A stretch of DNA of 64,000 nucleotides from Glycocaulis profundi (GTDB lineage: Bacteria > Pseudomonadota > Alphaproteobacteria > Caulobacterales > Maricaulaceae). Location: positions 114,049-178,048 of the forward strand of contig VJOU01000004.1 of assembly GCA_007050995.1 (NCBI GenBank), read 5' to 3'. The translations under genes were made by a program, and so were the position numbers. A model generated the notes under the pieces. It made no database searches and was not told where the DNA came from. It saw only the letters and a program-made list of their open reading frames with translations. Of the stretch, positions 27,947-35,224 are shown piece by piece (position 1 is the stretch's first letter; every line of letters starts with the position of its first letter).

Positions 27947-29098
27947 ATGGAAATCCCGATTTCCTACGAGATCCTGCGCCTGATGTGGTGGGCCCTGATC
28001 GGGGTGCTGCTGATCGGCTTCGCGATCACCGACGGCTTCGATCTGGGCGCAGCGGCGCTGCTGCCCTTCGTGGGGCAAACAGACATCGAGCGGCGGGTCG
28101 TCATCAACACGATGGGGCCGACCTGGGAAGGCAACCAGGTCTGGTTCATCCTCGGAGGCGGCGCGATCTTCGCGGCCTGGCCGCTGGTCTACGCGGTCAG
28201 CTTCTCCGCGCTCTATCTGGCGATGTTCGTGGTGCTGGCCGCCCTGATCCTGAGGCCCGTGGGCTTCAAATACCGCTCCAAGCGTCAGGACCCGCGCTGG
28301 CGCACGAGCTGGGACTGGGCGCTGTTCCTGGGCGGGTTCGTGCCCGCCCTTCTGTTCGGCGTGGCGGTGGGCAACGTGCTGGTGGGCCTGCCCTTCACCC
28401 TCGATGCCGACCTGCGGGCCACGTGGACGGGCGGATTCTTCGACCTGCTCAACCCCTTCGCCCTGCTGTGCGGGCTGCTGTCGGTGTCCATGCTGCTGCT
28501 GCACGGGGCGACCTGGCTGTCCATGAAGGTCGAGCGCGGGCCGGTGCGCGACCGGGCGCGGGCGCTGGGACCGCTGTTCGCGCTCGCCTCCATCGTGCTG
28601 TTCGGCCTTGGCGGGATGTGGGTCGCGTTCGGCGATCTGGGCTTCGCCCAGGTCAGCGAGATCGTCGCGGACGGCCCCTCCAACCCGCTGCGCACCGAAA
28701 CGGTGGCCGAGGCCGGAGCGTGGATGAACAACTACGCCAACCAGCCCTGGACGATCCTGGCCCCCGTGCTGGGCTTCGCGGGCGCGGCGGCGGCGATCAT
28801 CGGCATCAGGCGCGATTCCGAGGCCATCGCCTTTCTGGGCTCCAAACTGTCGGTGGTGGGCATCATCGCCACGGCGGGGCTGTCGATGTTCCCCTTCATC
28901 CTGCCGTCCAGCGCCGATCCCAATTCCTCGCTGACGGTGTGGAACTCCTCGTCGAGCCACACCACCCTGTTCATCATGCTGATCATGACGGCGATCTTCC
29001 TGCCGATCATCCTCGCCTACACCTCCTGGGCCTTCAAGGTGATGTGGGGCCGGGTGACGAGCGAGGACGTGAGCGCCGGCGGCGGCGACTATTACTGA
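27947..29098 (+). CDS. cydB: Cytochrome bd ubiquinol oxidase subunit II
   Basis: 383 residues with eight to nine membrane helices. CydB supports CydA and gives the proton and quinone environment. The start region Y-E-I-L-R-L-M-W-W-A-L-I-G-V-L-L-I-G-F-A-I-T-D-G is typical, as are G-P-T-W-E-G-N-Q-V-W and the late A-W-S-F-K-V-M-W-G segment. It begins 13 bases after the cydA stop with a GGAGGG site and is followed 12 bases later by cydX. Confidence 0.97.
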   Translation: MEIPISYEILRLMWWALIGVLLIGFAITDGFDLGAAALLPFVGQTDIERRVVINTMGPTWEGNQVWFILGGGAIFAAWPLVYAVSFSALYLAMFVVLAALILRPVGFKYRSKRQDPRWRTSWDWALFLGGFVPALLFGVAVGNVLVGLPFTLDADLRATWTGGFFDLLNPFALLCGLLSVSMLLLHGATWLSMKVERGPVRDRARALGPLFALASIVLFGLGGMWVAFGDLGFAQVSEIVADGPSNPLRTETVAEAGAWMNNYANQPWTILAPVLGFAGAAAAIIGIRRDSEAIAFLGSKLSVVGIIATAGLSMFPFILPSSADPNSSLTVWNSSSSHTTLFIMLIMTAIFLPIILAYTSWAFKVMWGRVTSEDVSAGGGDYY

Positions 29099-29110
29099 AG
29101 GAGCGCGAGC

Positions 29111-29239
29111 ATGTGGTATTTCGCCTGGGTCCTGGGGATCGGTCTGGCCTGCGCCTTCGCGATCCTGAACGCCATGTGGCACGAGATGCAGCTGTCGGAC
29201 GACGGCGACCGCGGCACCAGCGAGGAGGCCGCGCGCTGA
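29111..29239 (+). CDS. cydX: CydX, small subunit of cytochrome bd oxidase
   Basis: 42 residues, M-W-Y-F-A-W-V-L-G-I-G-L-A-C-A-F-A-I-L-N..., one membrane helix followed by an acidic tail. The M-W-Y-F-A-W-V/I-L-G start is the hallmark of CydX/CydX-like subunits that stabilise the hemes of the bd oxidase. It lies 12 bases behind cydB with GGAGCG upstream. Too short for routine gene finding but well supported by position and sequence. Confidence 0.95.
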   Translation: MWYFAWVLGIGLACAFAILNAMWHEMQLSDDGDRGTSEEAAR

Positions 29240-29246
29240 ACCTGAG

Positions 29247-29280
29247 GCCCGCCCGTCGCCGCATTGCAGCACGGGCGGGC
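29247..29280 (+). terminator. Hairpin behind cydABX
   Basis: Perfect 10-bp arms GCCCGCCCGT / ACGGGCGGGC with a 14-base loop, eight bases after the cydX stop. Only a weak T-rich stretch (GGTTCGCCTT) follows, so termination strength is uncertain, but the position fits the end of the operon. Confidence 0.6.
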
Positions 29281-29373
29281 GGTTCGCCTTGACCGGGAGG
29301 CCCCGGCTCTTACTCTCGCGGACAAACCGGGCATTCGAAGCCCGGGAGTTGTTCAAACGGGAGGAGATGGCCG

Positions 29374-31185
29374 ATGGGTTTCGTTTCGGGCCTCAAGCGC
29401 GAGGTTTTCTACGTCAAGGAGCTTATCGGGCTCCTCAAGAAGCTCAGCTGGATCAAGCCTGATTCCGAGACCCTGACCCCGGACCATATCGAGGGCGTGG
29501 TCGACCGCTTCCCCTCCAACATCGCCTTCATCGACGACGGGGTGGAGGTCACCTACGCCCAGTTCGACGCCTATGCGAACCGGGTCGCCCACTGGGCGCT
29601 GGCCCAGGGTCTGAAGGCGGGCGACACGGTCGCGCTCTACATGGGCAACCGCTGGGAATACGTGGCCATCTGGCACGGCCTGTCCAAGGTCGGCGTGGTC
29701 GCGGCCCTGCTCAACAACCAGGTGGCGGGCAAGGCGCTGGCCCACTCGGCCAAGATCGCCGAGGCCGACCACATCATCGTGGAAGCCGAGCTGGCGGAGA
29801 CCTATCAGGCCGCCTGCCCGCAGATGGAGTGCGTGCTGAGCGCCTGGGTCACCGACGGGGCGCCGGACACGGTCGAGAACGGGAAAGACTTCGCCGCGGC
29901 GCTGGACGAGGTCTCCGACCAGCGGCCCTCGCGCGAGCATCGCGCCGGGCTGAAGGCGCGCGACGCCTGCCTGAAAATGTACACCTCGGGCACGACCGGC
30001 CTGCCCAAGGCGGCCATCGTGGCGCACACCCGCTCGCTGTATTACCTGAACGTCTTCGCCACCGCCGCCCATGCCGAGCCGACGGACCGCATGATGATGG
30101 TGCTGCCGCTCTATCACGCCACGGGCGGGCTGTGCGGGGTGGGCTGCGCGCTGTCCTTCGGCGGCGCGCTGATCGTGCGGCGGAAGTTCTCCGCCAGCGC
30201 CTTCTGGCCCGACGCGGTCAAGTTCGGCGCGACCATGTTCATGTATGTGGGCGAGCTGTGCCGCTTCCTGGTGACCGCCGATCCGCGGCCCGAGGAGAAG
30301 CAGCACAAGATCCGCGTGGCCATCGGCAACGGCCTGCGCCCCGACGTGTGGCCCCGCTTCGCCGAGCGCACCGGCATTCCGCGCATCATGGAATTCTATG
30401 GCGCGACCGAGGGCAATGTCGGGCTAGTCAATCTGGACTCCAAACCCGGCGCCATCGGCCGCATCCCGCCCTACATCTCCTTCCGCTTCAACGTGAAGCT
30501 GGTCCGCTACGACATGGACGCCGAAGCCCCGGTCCGCGACGAGAACGGGCGCTGCATCGAGTGCGAGCCCGGCGAGGTGGGCGAGGCCATCGGCAAGATC
30601 GACGATTCCGATCCGCGCTTCCGCTATGACGGGTACGGCGACAAGGAAGCGACCGAGAAGAAGCTGCTCCGCGACGTCTTCAAGCAAGGCGATCTGTGGT
30701 TCTCCACGGGCGATCTGATGAAGCGTGACAGCGAGGGGTATTATTATTTCATGGACCGGGTGGGCGACACCTTCCGCTGGAAGAGCGAGAACGTGGCCAC
30801 CTCCGAGGTCGCCGAGGTCATGGGCGTCGTGCCCGGCGTGCAGCAGGCGAACGTGTATGGCGTTCAGGTGGGCGATCATTCGGGCAAGGCGGGCATGGCC
30901 GCCATCGTGGCCGATGACAGCCTGGACCTGAAAGCCCTGCGCGAGCGGGTCCATTCGGAGCTGCCCGCCTATGCCCGTCCGCTCTTCATCCGCATCCACG
31001 AGCACGACGCGGACGCGCACACCACCGGCACGTTCAAGCTCAAGAAAATGGATCTGGTCGAAGAGGGCTTCGACCCGTCGAAGATCGACGAGCCGCTCTA
31101 TTTCGACCATCCTGAACAGGGCGAATACGTGCCCCTGACCCCCGAACTGAAATCGGACATCGAGAGCGGGGCGCTCAGGGTCTGA
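29374..31185 (+). CDS. Long-chain or very-long-chain acyl-CoA synthetase, FATP-like
   Basis: 603 residues. An AMP-forming adenylating enzyme that activates fatty acids to acyl-CoA. The ATP/AMP signature is M-Y-T-S-G-T-T-G-L-P-K-A (~202-213), A5 is E-F-Y-G-A-T-E-G-N-V, and A7-A8 has W-F-S-T-G-D-L-M-K-R-D and D-R-V-G-D-T-F-R-W-K-S-E-N-V. The R-W-K-S/G-E-N-V form and N-V-G-L-V-N segment are those of FATP-type synthetases (SLC27-like) rather than FadD. Start ATG follows GGGAGGAGA. Downstream DUF924 gene is 13 bases away. Confidence 0.92.
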   Translation: MGFVSGLKREVFYVKELIGLLKKLSWIKPDSETLTPDHIEGVVDRFPSNIAFIDDGVEVTYAQFDAYANRVAHWALAQGLKAGDTVALYMGNRWEYVAIWHGLSKVGVVAALLNNQVAGKALAHSAKIAEADHIIVEAELAETYQAACPQMECVLSAWVTDGAPDTVENGKDFAAALDEVSDQRPSREHRAGLKARDACLKMYTSGTTGLPKAAIVAHTRSLYYLNVFATAAHAEPTDRMMMVLPLYHATGGLCGVGCALSFGGALIVRRKFSASAFWPDAVKFGATMFMYVGELCRFLVTADPRPEEKQHKIRVAIGNGLRPDVWPRFAERTGIPRIMEFYGATEGNVGLVNLDSKPGAIGRIPPYISFRFNVKLVRYDMDAEAPVRDENGRCIECEPGEVGEAIGKIDDSDPRFRYDGYGDKEATEKKLLRDVFKQGDLWFSTGDLMKRDSEGYYYFMDRVGDTFRWKSENVATSEVAEVMGVVPGVQQANVYGVQVGDHSGKAGMAAIVADDSLDLKALRERVHSELPAYARPLFIRIHEHDADAHTTGTFKLKKMDLVEEGFDPSKIDEPLYFDHPEQGEYVPLTPELKSDIESGALRV

Positions 31186-31198
31186 GGAGGCCTCCGGT

Positions 31199-31789
31199 TT
31201 GAGCGAGATCACGCCTGACGACGTGCTGGCCTTCTGGTTTCAGGAGGCCAGCCCCGATCAGTGGTTCGGCGGCGGCGCCGCCTTCGACGCGACCGTGCGC
31301 CGGCGGTTCTCGAAACTGGTCTTCGCCCTGACCGATCTGAAAAGCATGGACGGCCATCCCTGGCTGGACGGGCCGGAGCGGGCGCTGGCCCTGATCCTCG
31401 CGCTCGACCAGTTTCCGCGCAACATCTGGCGCGGCACGCCCAAGGCCTTCAGCCTCGACCCGCTGGGGCTGGAGGCGGCGCGCAGGGCGCTGGAGGCGGG
31501 CTGGGATCTGGAGCTGGACGAGGCGAAACGGGCCTTCGTCTACATGCCCTTCATGCATTCGGAAGCCCTGGCCGATCAGGAGCTGTGCGTGTCCCTGTCC
31601 GAAACCCGGATCAGCGAGACCAGCGACACCGCCCATCACGCCCGCGAGCATCGCGACGTGATCGCCCGCTTCGGACGCTTCCCCCACCGCAACAGGACGC
31701 TGGACCGGCCCTCGACCGCCAGCGAGATCGCCTTCCTGTCGGCCGGCGGCTACAACCCCGGCGCCCCCGACCCGGCAAATTCCGCCTGA
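31199..31789 (+). CDS. DUF924 family protein
   Basis: 196 residues. Landmarks of DUF924: D-V-L-A-F-W-F, Q-W-F-G-G-G-A-A-F-D, L-A-L-I-L-A-L-D-Q-F-P-R-N-I-W-R-G, Y-M-P-F-M-H-S-E, and the late F-G-R-F-P-H-R-N. The fold is TPR-like and the biochemical role is not established. The start is TTG at 31199, with AGGAGG nine bases upstream, and it follows the acyl-CoA synthetase gene closely, suggesting one transcript. Confidence 0.9.
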   Translation: MSEITPDDVLAFWFQEASPDQWFGGGAAFDATVRRRFSKLVFALTDLKSMDGHPWLDGPERALALILALDQFPRNIWRGTPKAFSLDPLGLEAARRALEAGWDLELDEAKRAFVYMPFMHSEALADQELCVSLSETRISETSDTAHHAREHRDVIARFGRFPHRNRTLDRPSTASEIAFLSAGGYNPGAPDPANSA

Positions 31790-31920
31790 GGGCCGATCCC
31801 GCCGGGCTGGCGCAGCGGCGCACGGGCCTAGTTTCCATATAAATCAAAGCCTTGCCCGTTAACCATGACTGGCCCGCGGCTTGCTCAGTCCTGCCCTGAA
31901 CCGCAGTGAAGGAGCCTTCC

Positions 31921-32151
31921 ATGGCCGAGCCCCGCGCCTCGCGCATCACCCCCGCCGACATCCGCCAGATCGCCTTCACCCTGGTGGACCGCCACGGGGC
32001 CCGCGCGCTGGGCTATGCGGACATGGCGGTGGACGAGCTGGAGGAGAAGGGCGAGCGCGAAAGCGCGGACGCCTGGAAAGCCCTGCGCTCGGAAATCGTC
32101 GATGCGCTGGACGGCCGGATCGTGCGGGACGCGGGGATCAGGCTGCATTAG
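31921..32151 (+). CDS. Small conserved-looking protein, unknown function
   Basis: 76 residues, soluble and helical, rich in charged residues: I-T-P-A-D-I-R-Q-I-A, L-G-Y-A-D-M-A-V-D-E-L and A-D-A-W-K-A-L-R-S-E-I. The pattern of a Trp followed by a helix resembles small alphaproteobacterial proteins of unknown role (some DUF-type families), but I do not recognise it firmly. ATG 31921 is preceded by GAAGGAG; a GTG at 31906 is upstream. A strong hairpin-T6 terminator lies 80 bases after the stop. Confidence 0.6.
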   Translation: MAEPRASRITPADIRQIAFTLVDRHGARALGYADMAVDELEEKGERESADAWKALRSEIVDALDGRIVRDAGIRLH

Positions 32152-32193
32152 TTTTTAGTTTAGTTTCCCTGTCCTCCTTCCCTCCGGTCAGTC

Positions 32194-32245
32194 GGTCCTC
32201 GCTGCGCTGCGGGCGCGCGGTCGCGCTTGCGGCGGCTGCGCCGCC
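32194..32245 (+). repeat. Dispersed GC-rich intergenic repeat, copy 1
   Basis: A 52-base sequence beginning GGTCCTCGCT and ending GGCGGCTGCGCCGCC. The next copy at 32281-32332 matches it in 51 of 52 bases by eye, and a third inverted copy is at 53742-53778. The 3' part is a GGCGGC-TGC-GCCGCC hairpin. It lies directly behind the small gene at 31921 in the same orientation. Confidence 0.85.
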
Positions 32246-32251
32246 TTTTTT
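32231..32251 (+). terminator. Hairpin-T6 terminator formed by repeat copy 1
   Basis: GGCGGC-TGC-GCCGCC followed immediately by TTTTTT. This is a textbook intrinsic terminator at the end of repeat copy 1. It probably ends the transcript of the small gene at 31921. Confidence 0.7.
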
Positions 32252-32280
32252 CTCCTGTCCTCCCGCGCTCCGCTTGGTCG

Positions 32281-32332
32281 GGTCCTCGCTTCGCTGCGGG
32301 CGCGCGGTCGCGCTTGCGGCGGCTGCGCCGCC
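32281..32332 (+). repeat. Dispersed GC-rich intergenic repeat, copy 2
   Basis: Same 52-base unit as copy 1 with one difference (GCTTCGCT against GCTGCGCT). No T-run follows, so unlike copy 1 it is not a terminator. Confidence 0.85.
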
Positions 32333-32350
32333 GGTCCGTAGCTCCTTTTC

Positions 32351-32453
32351 ACCGTCATGGCCCCGCTTGACCGGGCCACCCATCCGGCAGGCTTTTCCGT
32401 GCCGCTGAGCCGTCGTCCGGCTGGGTCCCCCGGTCGAGCCGGGGGATGACGGT
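32351..32453. repeat. Long imperfect palindrome, GTCAT...ATGAC type
   Basis: The outer arms are ACCGTCATGGCCCCGCTTGA and the near-complement TCGAGCCGGGGGATGACGGT, with inner arms CCACCCAT and CTGGGT. Over 100 bases, capable of a large cruciform or RNA hairpin. Similar to the element at 33031. Confidence 0.65.
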
Positions 32454-33030
32454 GGTGGTGGGTGGCCGCCCCGATGGCCCACGCGCCTCATCCCCGCCGC
32501 CTGCCGGCGCGGGGGGATGGGAGTGGTGGCGCGGGGCGGGCCGTTCGGGGCCCGGCTCGGCATGGCGTGGCATGGCTCTTGGCGCGGCCCCATCACGAAG
32601 GGTCCGCCCCGCGCCCGCGGCGTTTGTCGGGATCGCGGTCCGGCGCTGTTCGCGCCGATTGCTCCGGCCGATGCGTGGCGGAGGCTCCTCGGCGCGGATC
32701 GCGCCCGCCGGGTCACCCGTTTTCCGCCGTCCGGGCGGCGGCCTGGCGCCGGTGGTCTCCGCACCGCCCGTAACCGATCAGGGGCGGCTGGTCCGTCGGC
32801 CGGCGCCGACCTCGCCCGGCGCACCTGCCGGAACCGGGCGGGACGGCGGCCAGCCGCCCCGCGCTCGATCTCGCTCTTTCAGCGGGGGCTTCGTTACCGC
32901 CCCCGCCTCGAGGCGCCGCGCGCCGCCCGCGACAGATCGGACGGTCCGGACCCGTCCCCCTCCCTGCGATGCGGCTGAGGGGGAGTATGGGGGCGGCGGA
33001 TGGGGGTGGGGATAAGTTTGAAAACACGAT

Positions 33031-33125
33031 GTCATCCCGGCCAAGCGCAGCGCAGAGCCGGGACCTGTCGCCTCGCATGGACCCGGGGGTCCCGGATCGC
33101 AGCTTCGCCGCGTCCGGGATGACGG
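33031..33125. repeat. Palindromic extragenic element bounded by GTCATCCCGG / CCGGGATGAC
   Basis: Perfect 10-bp outer arms with imperfect inner pairing (AGCCGGGACC against GGTCCCGGAT). This type of GTCATCCCGG element is widespread between alphaproteobacterial genes; it is listed as a repeat by its structure. Confidence 0.7.
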
Positions 33126-33220
33126 TGATGGGGGACAGGGGCGTCCGGCGCGGCGGCGTGCCGCGGCATGGCCTCAATTTCCCGCTTGCGCCGGGGGCGA
33201 TCAGCCTCAATCTAGGCGGG

Positions 33221-34156
33221 ATGGATGATGCGGGTGCGAAGGCTGCGGGGTCGAAACCGCTGGGCTGGCTGGAAGAGGCCTTCAGCGCGGAAAAGACGAT
33301 TCCGGGCATGCGCGGCGCGCTGCGCAAGGCGATCCCGCTGGTCGACCTGCCGCCCCCGCCCGTCGAACGGAAGGAAGACATCCACATCGCCGGGGCGAAG
33401 ACCGCGCTGAACGCGCGGGTCTACGTGCCGTTCGGCGCGATGGAGAACGGCGCGGGGCTGGTCTTTTTCCACGGCGGCGGCTTTGTGATCGGCGACATCG
33501 ACACCCATGACGGGCTGTGCCAGCGGCTGGCGGCGGTGTCGGGCGCGCGGGTGGTGTCGGTCGATTACCGGCTGGCGCCCGAGCATCCCTATCCGGCCGC
33601 CGCGGACGACGCGCTGGCCGCCTTCGACACGATCCGGCGCGGACGGCTGGCCGCATACGGCTTCGATCCCGATCATCTGGCCGTTGGCGGGGATTCCGCC
33701 GGCGGCACGCTGGCCGCGCTGGTGGCGCAGGCCCGCCGCGGGCAGGTCCGCTTCCAGCTCCTGCTCTATCCCCTGCTCCAGCTCGTCGAGATCAAGAAGC
33801 AGAAGATCCGCTGGCAGGACGGCCCGCTCTTCTACACCGGCGCGCTCAATTCGATCCGCGGCAGCTATCTGAAAGACCCCTCCCTGGCCGCCGATCCGCG
33901 GGTCTCGCCGCTGTTCGCCGAGGACCTGAAAGGCGTGGCGCCCGCCTACATGCTCGCCGCGGAGATCGATCCGCTCAACGAGGAGGGGCTGGCCTATGCC
34001 GACCGGCTCGCCGCCTCGGGCGTGCCGGTCCAGCGCAAGGTGGTCAAAGGCGTGCCTCACGGATTCCTGAACATGAGCCGTCTGGTGCCCAAAACCGTCT
34101 CCGCCATCGAGAAGGCGGGGCGGGCGCTGGCGGACGGGCTGGGGCGATCCGCCTGA
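33221..34156 (+). CDS. Alpha/beta hydrolase, hormone-sensitive-lipase-like esterase
   Basis: 311 residues. The HSL-family oxyanion motif H-G-G-G-F is at about residues 86-90, the nucleophile motif G-D-S-A-G-G (Ser ~158), the acid in A-E-I-D-P-L and the catalytic His in V-P-H-G-F-L. Y-R-L-A-P-E-H-P-Y-P-A-A confirms the group. Cytosolic, no signal peptide. The ATG at 33221 is the first suitable one after the repeat region; the ribosome site AGGCGGG directly touches it, which is atypically close. Acts on short- or medium-chain esters by family precedent. Confidence 0.9.
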   Translation: MDDAGAKAAGSKPLGWLEEAFSAEKTIPGMRGALRKAIPLVDLPPPPVERKEDIHIAGAKTALNARVYVPFGAMENGAGLVFFHGGGFVIGDIDTHDGLCQRLAAVSGARVVSVDYRLAPEHPYPAAADDALAAFDTIRRGRLAAYGFDPDHLAVGGDSAGGTLAALVAQARRGQVRFQLLLYPLLQLVEIKKQKIRWQDGPLFYTGALNSIRGSYLKDPSLAADPRVSPLFAEDLKGVAPAYMLAAEIDPLNEEGLAYADRLAASGVPVQRKVVKGVPHGFLNMSRLVPKTVSAIEKAGRALADGLGRSA

Positions 34157-34179
34157 GCGGCAACCGGGCGTCGTGGCAG

Positions 34180-34195
34180 TTAAGATACTGTTAAC
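34180..34195. promoter_or_regulatory. Perfect CtrA-type box upstream of the diguanylate cyclase gene
   Basis: TTAA-GATACTG-TTAAC, exactly the TTAA-N7-TTAAC consensus of the alphaproteobacterial cell-cycle regulator CtrA, in a short AT-rich patch between the esterase stop and the GGDEF gene 130 bases downstream. In Maricaulales CtrA is present and controls division and motility genes; the match is exact by eye. Confidence 0.55.
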
Positions 34196-34324
34196 TCAAC
34201 TAAATCCTTGAATGCGAATATTGTGCAACCGCCCTTGCCACGGCCCGTTGATCGCTGGACACAGCATCACGGACACCGCTAGGGAGGGGCGCGCCGCCGG
34301 GAGGGACGGGCGCGCCGCACGGGA

Positions 34325-35224
34325 ATGAATTTCTACAGCCTCGCAGACCGCCTCGCGCCCCGCAGCTATGGGCTGAAGCTTTTCGCCGCCGCCTTCATCG
34401 GCGCGCACCTGCCCCTGATCGCGGGCGTCGCGATGCTGGCGCTGAGCTCCGGTCCGGTCGATCCTGTGGCTCTGGCCGGGGTGCTGCTGGCCGCGACGCT
34501 GGCGGGCACGGGGCTGGCGCTGGCTTCGCTGCGCATGCTGCTCTCGCCCATCCTCGCGACCGAGAAGGCGCTGGCCCGCTACGAGGCCGACCGGATCGTG
34601 CCCGAGCTGCCCGAGCATCACCGCGACGAGGCCGGGCGGCTGATGGCGGCCACCAGCCGCCTGCTGCGTCAGGCCGAACAGGCGCTCACGGCGGCGGAGA
34701 AGGCGGCCTTCACCGACCCGCTGACCGGAGCGTTCAACCGGCGCGGCTTCGAGCGGATGATCCCGCGCGACTGCGCGGGCGCCTTCCTGATGATCGACAT
34801 CGACCGGTTCAAATCCATCAACGACACGCTGGGCCATGACGCGGGCGACCGGGTGCTGACCGCGACCGCGCGGGCGATCTCCGGCGCGGTGCGGCGCGGG
34901 GACGTGCCCGCCCGGCTGGGCGGCGAGGAATTCGCGGTCTTCCTGCCCGACGCGGACCTGATGACCGCGATGGAGGTGGGCGAGCGGGTGCGCGCCGCGG
35001 TGCAGGCGGGCGTGCGCGCGGGCGATCGGTCTGTGACGGTGTCGGTGGGCGCGGCGGCGGGCGGAGCGGGCGCGAGCGCGCTGGCGGCCACGATGAAGGG
35101 CGCGGACGCGGCGCTCTACGCGGCCAAGCGGGCGGGCCGGAACCGGGTCACCCCCTACCTGCCGCGCCCCGCCCTGCCGGTCCCGGCGGCGAGAGCCCGG
35201 CGGGAAAGCGCGGACAAGCGCTAG
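34325..35224 (+). CDS. Membrane-anchored diguanylate cyclase
   Basis: 299 residues. Two hydrophobic helices (about 16-42 and 47-67) are followed by a HAMP-like linker and a GGDEF domain: [29 protein letters not shown] and the active motif G-G-E-E-F. An allosteric I-site R-R-G-D sits exactly five residues before it, so product inhibition is expected. Makes cyclic di-GMP from GTP. The ATG follows a G-rich stretch; the 3' end overlaps ftsK convergently by four bases. A CtrA-type box at 34180 suggests cell-cycle control. Confidence 0.93.
   Translation: MNFYSLADRLAPRSYGLKLFAAAFIGAHLPLIAGVAMLALSSGPVDPVALAGVLLAATLAGTGLALASLRMLLSPILATEKALARYEADRIVPELPEHHRDEAGRLMAATSRLLRQAEQALTAAEKAAFTDPLTGAFNRRGFERMIPRDCAGAFLMIDIDRFKSINDTLGHDAGDRVLTATARAISGAVRRGDVPARLGGEEFAVFLPDADLMTAMEVGERVRAAVQAGVRAGDRSVTVSVGAAAGGAGASALAATMKGADAALYAAKRAGRNRVTPYLPRPALPVPAARARRESADKR

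Larger units (their letters stand above)
32252..33220. other. Non-coding stretch with repeats, about 1 kb
   Basis: No convincing gene between the small gene at 31921 and the esterase at 33221. Open frames here are Arg/Pro-rich with no recognisable domain and no ribosome site, and the stretch contains repeat copy 2 (32281-32332) and two palindromic elements (32351-32453, 33031-33125). The remainder (32460-33025) is GC-rich with runs such as CCCCCTCCCTGCGATGCGGC and GGGGGAG, and looks like decayed or repetitive sequence. No tRNA or clear RNA gene was seen. Confidence 0.6.

Noticed and set aside
32446..33015. Long open frames in the repeat-rich stretch as a possible new protein
   Set aside because: Frames are Arg/Pro-rich, overlap several others on both strands, have no ribosome site, and carry repeat elements; nothing supports coding.
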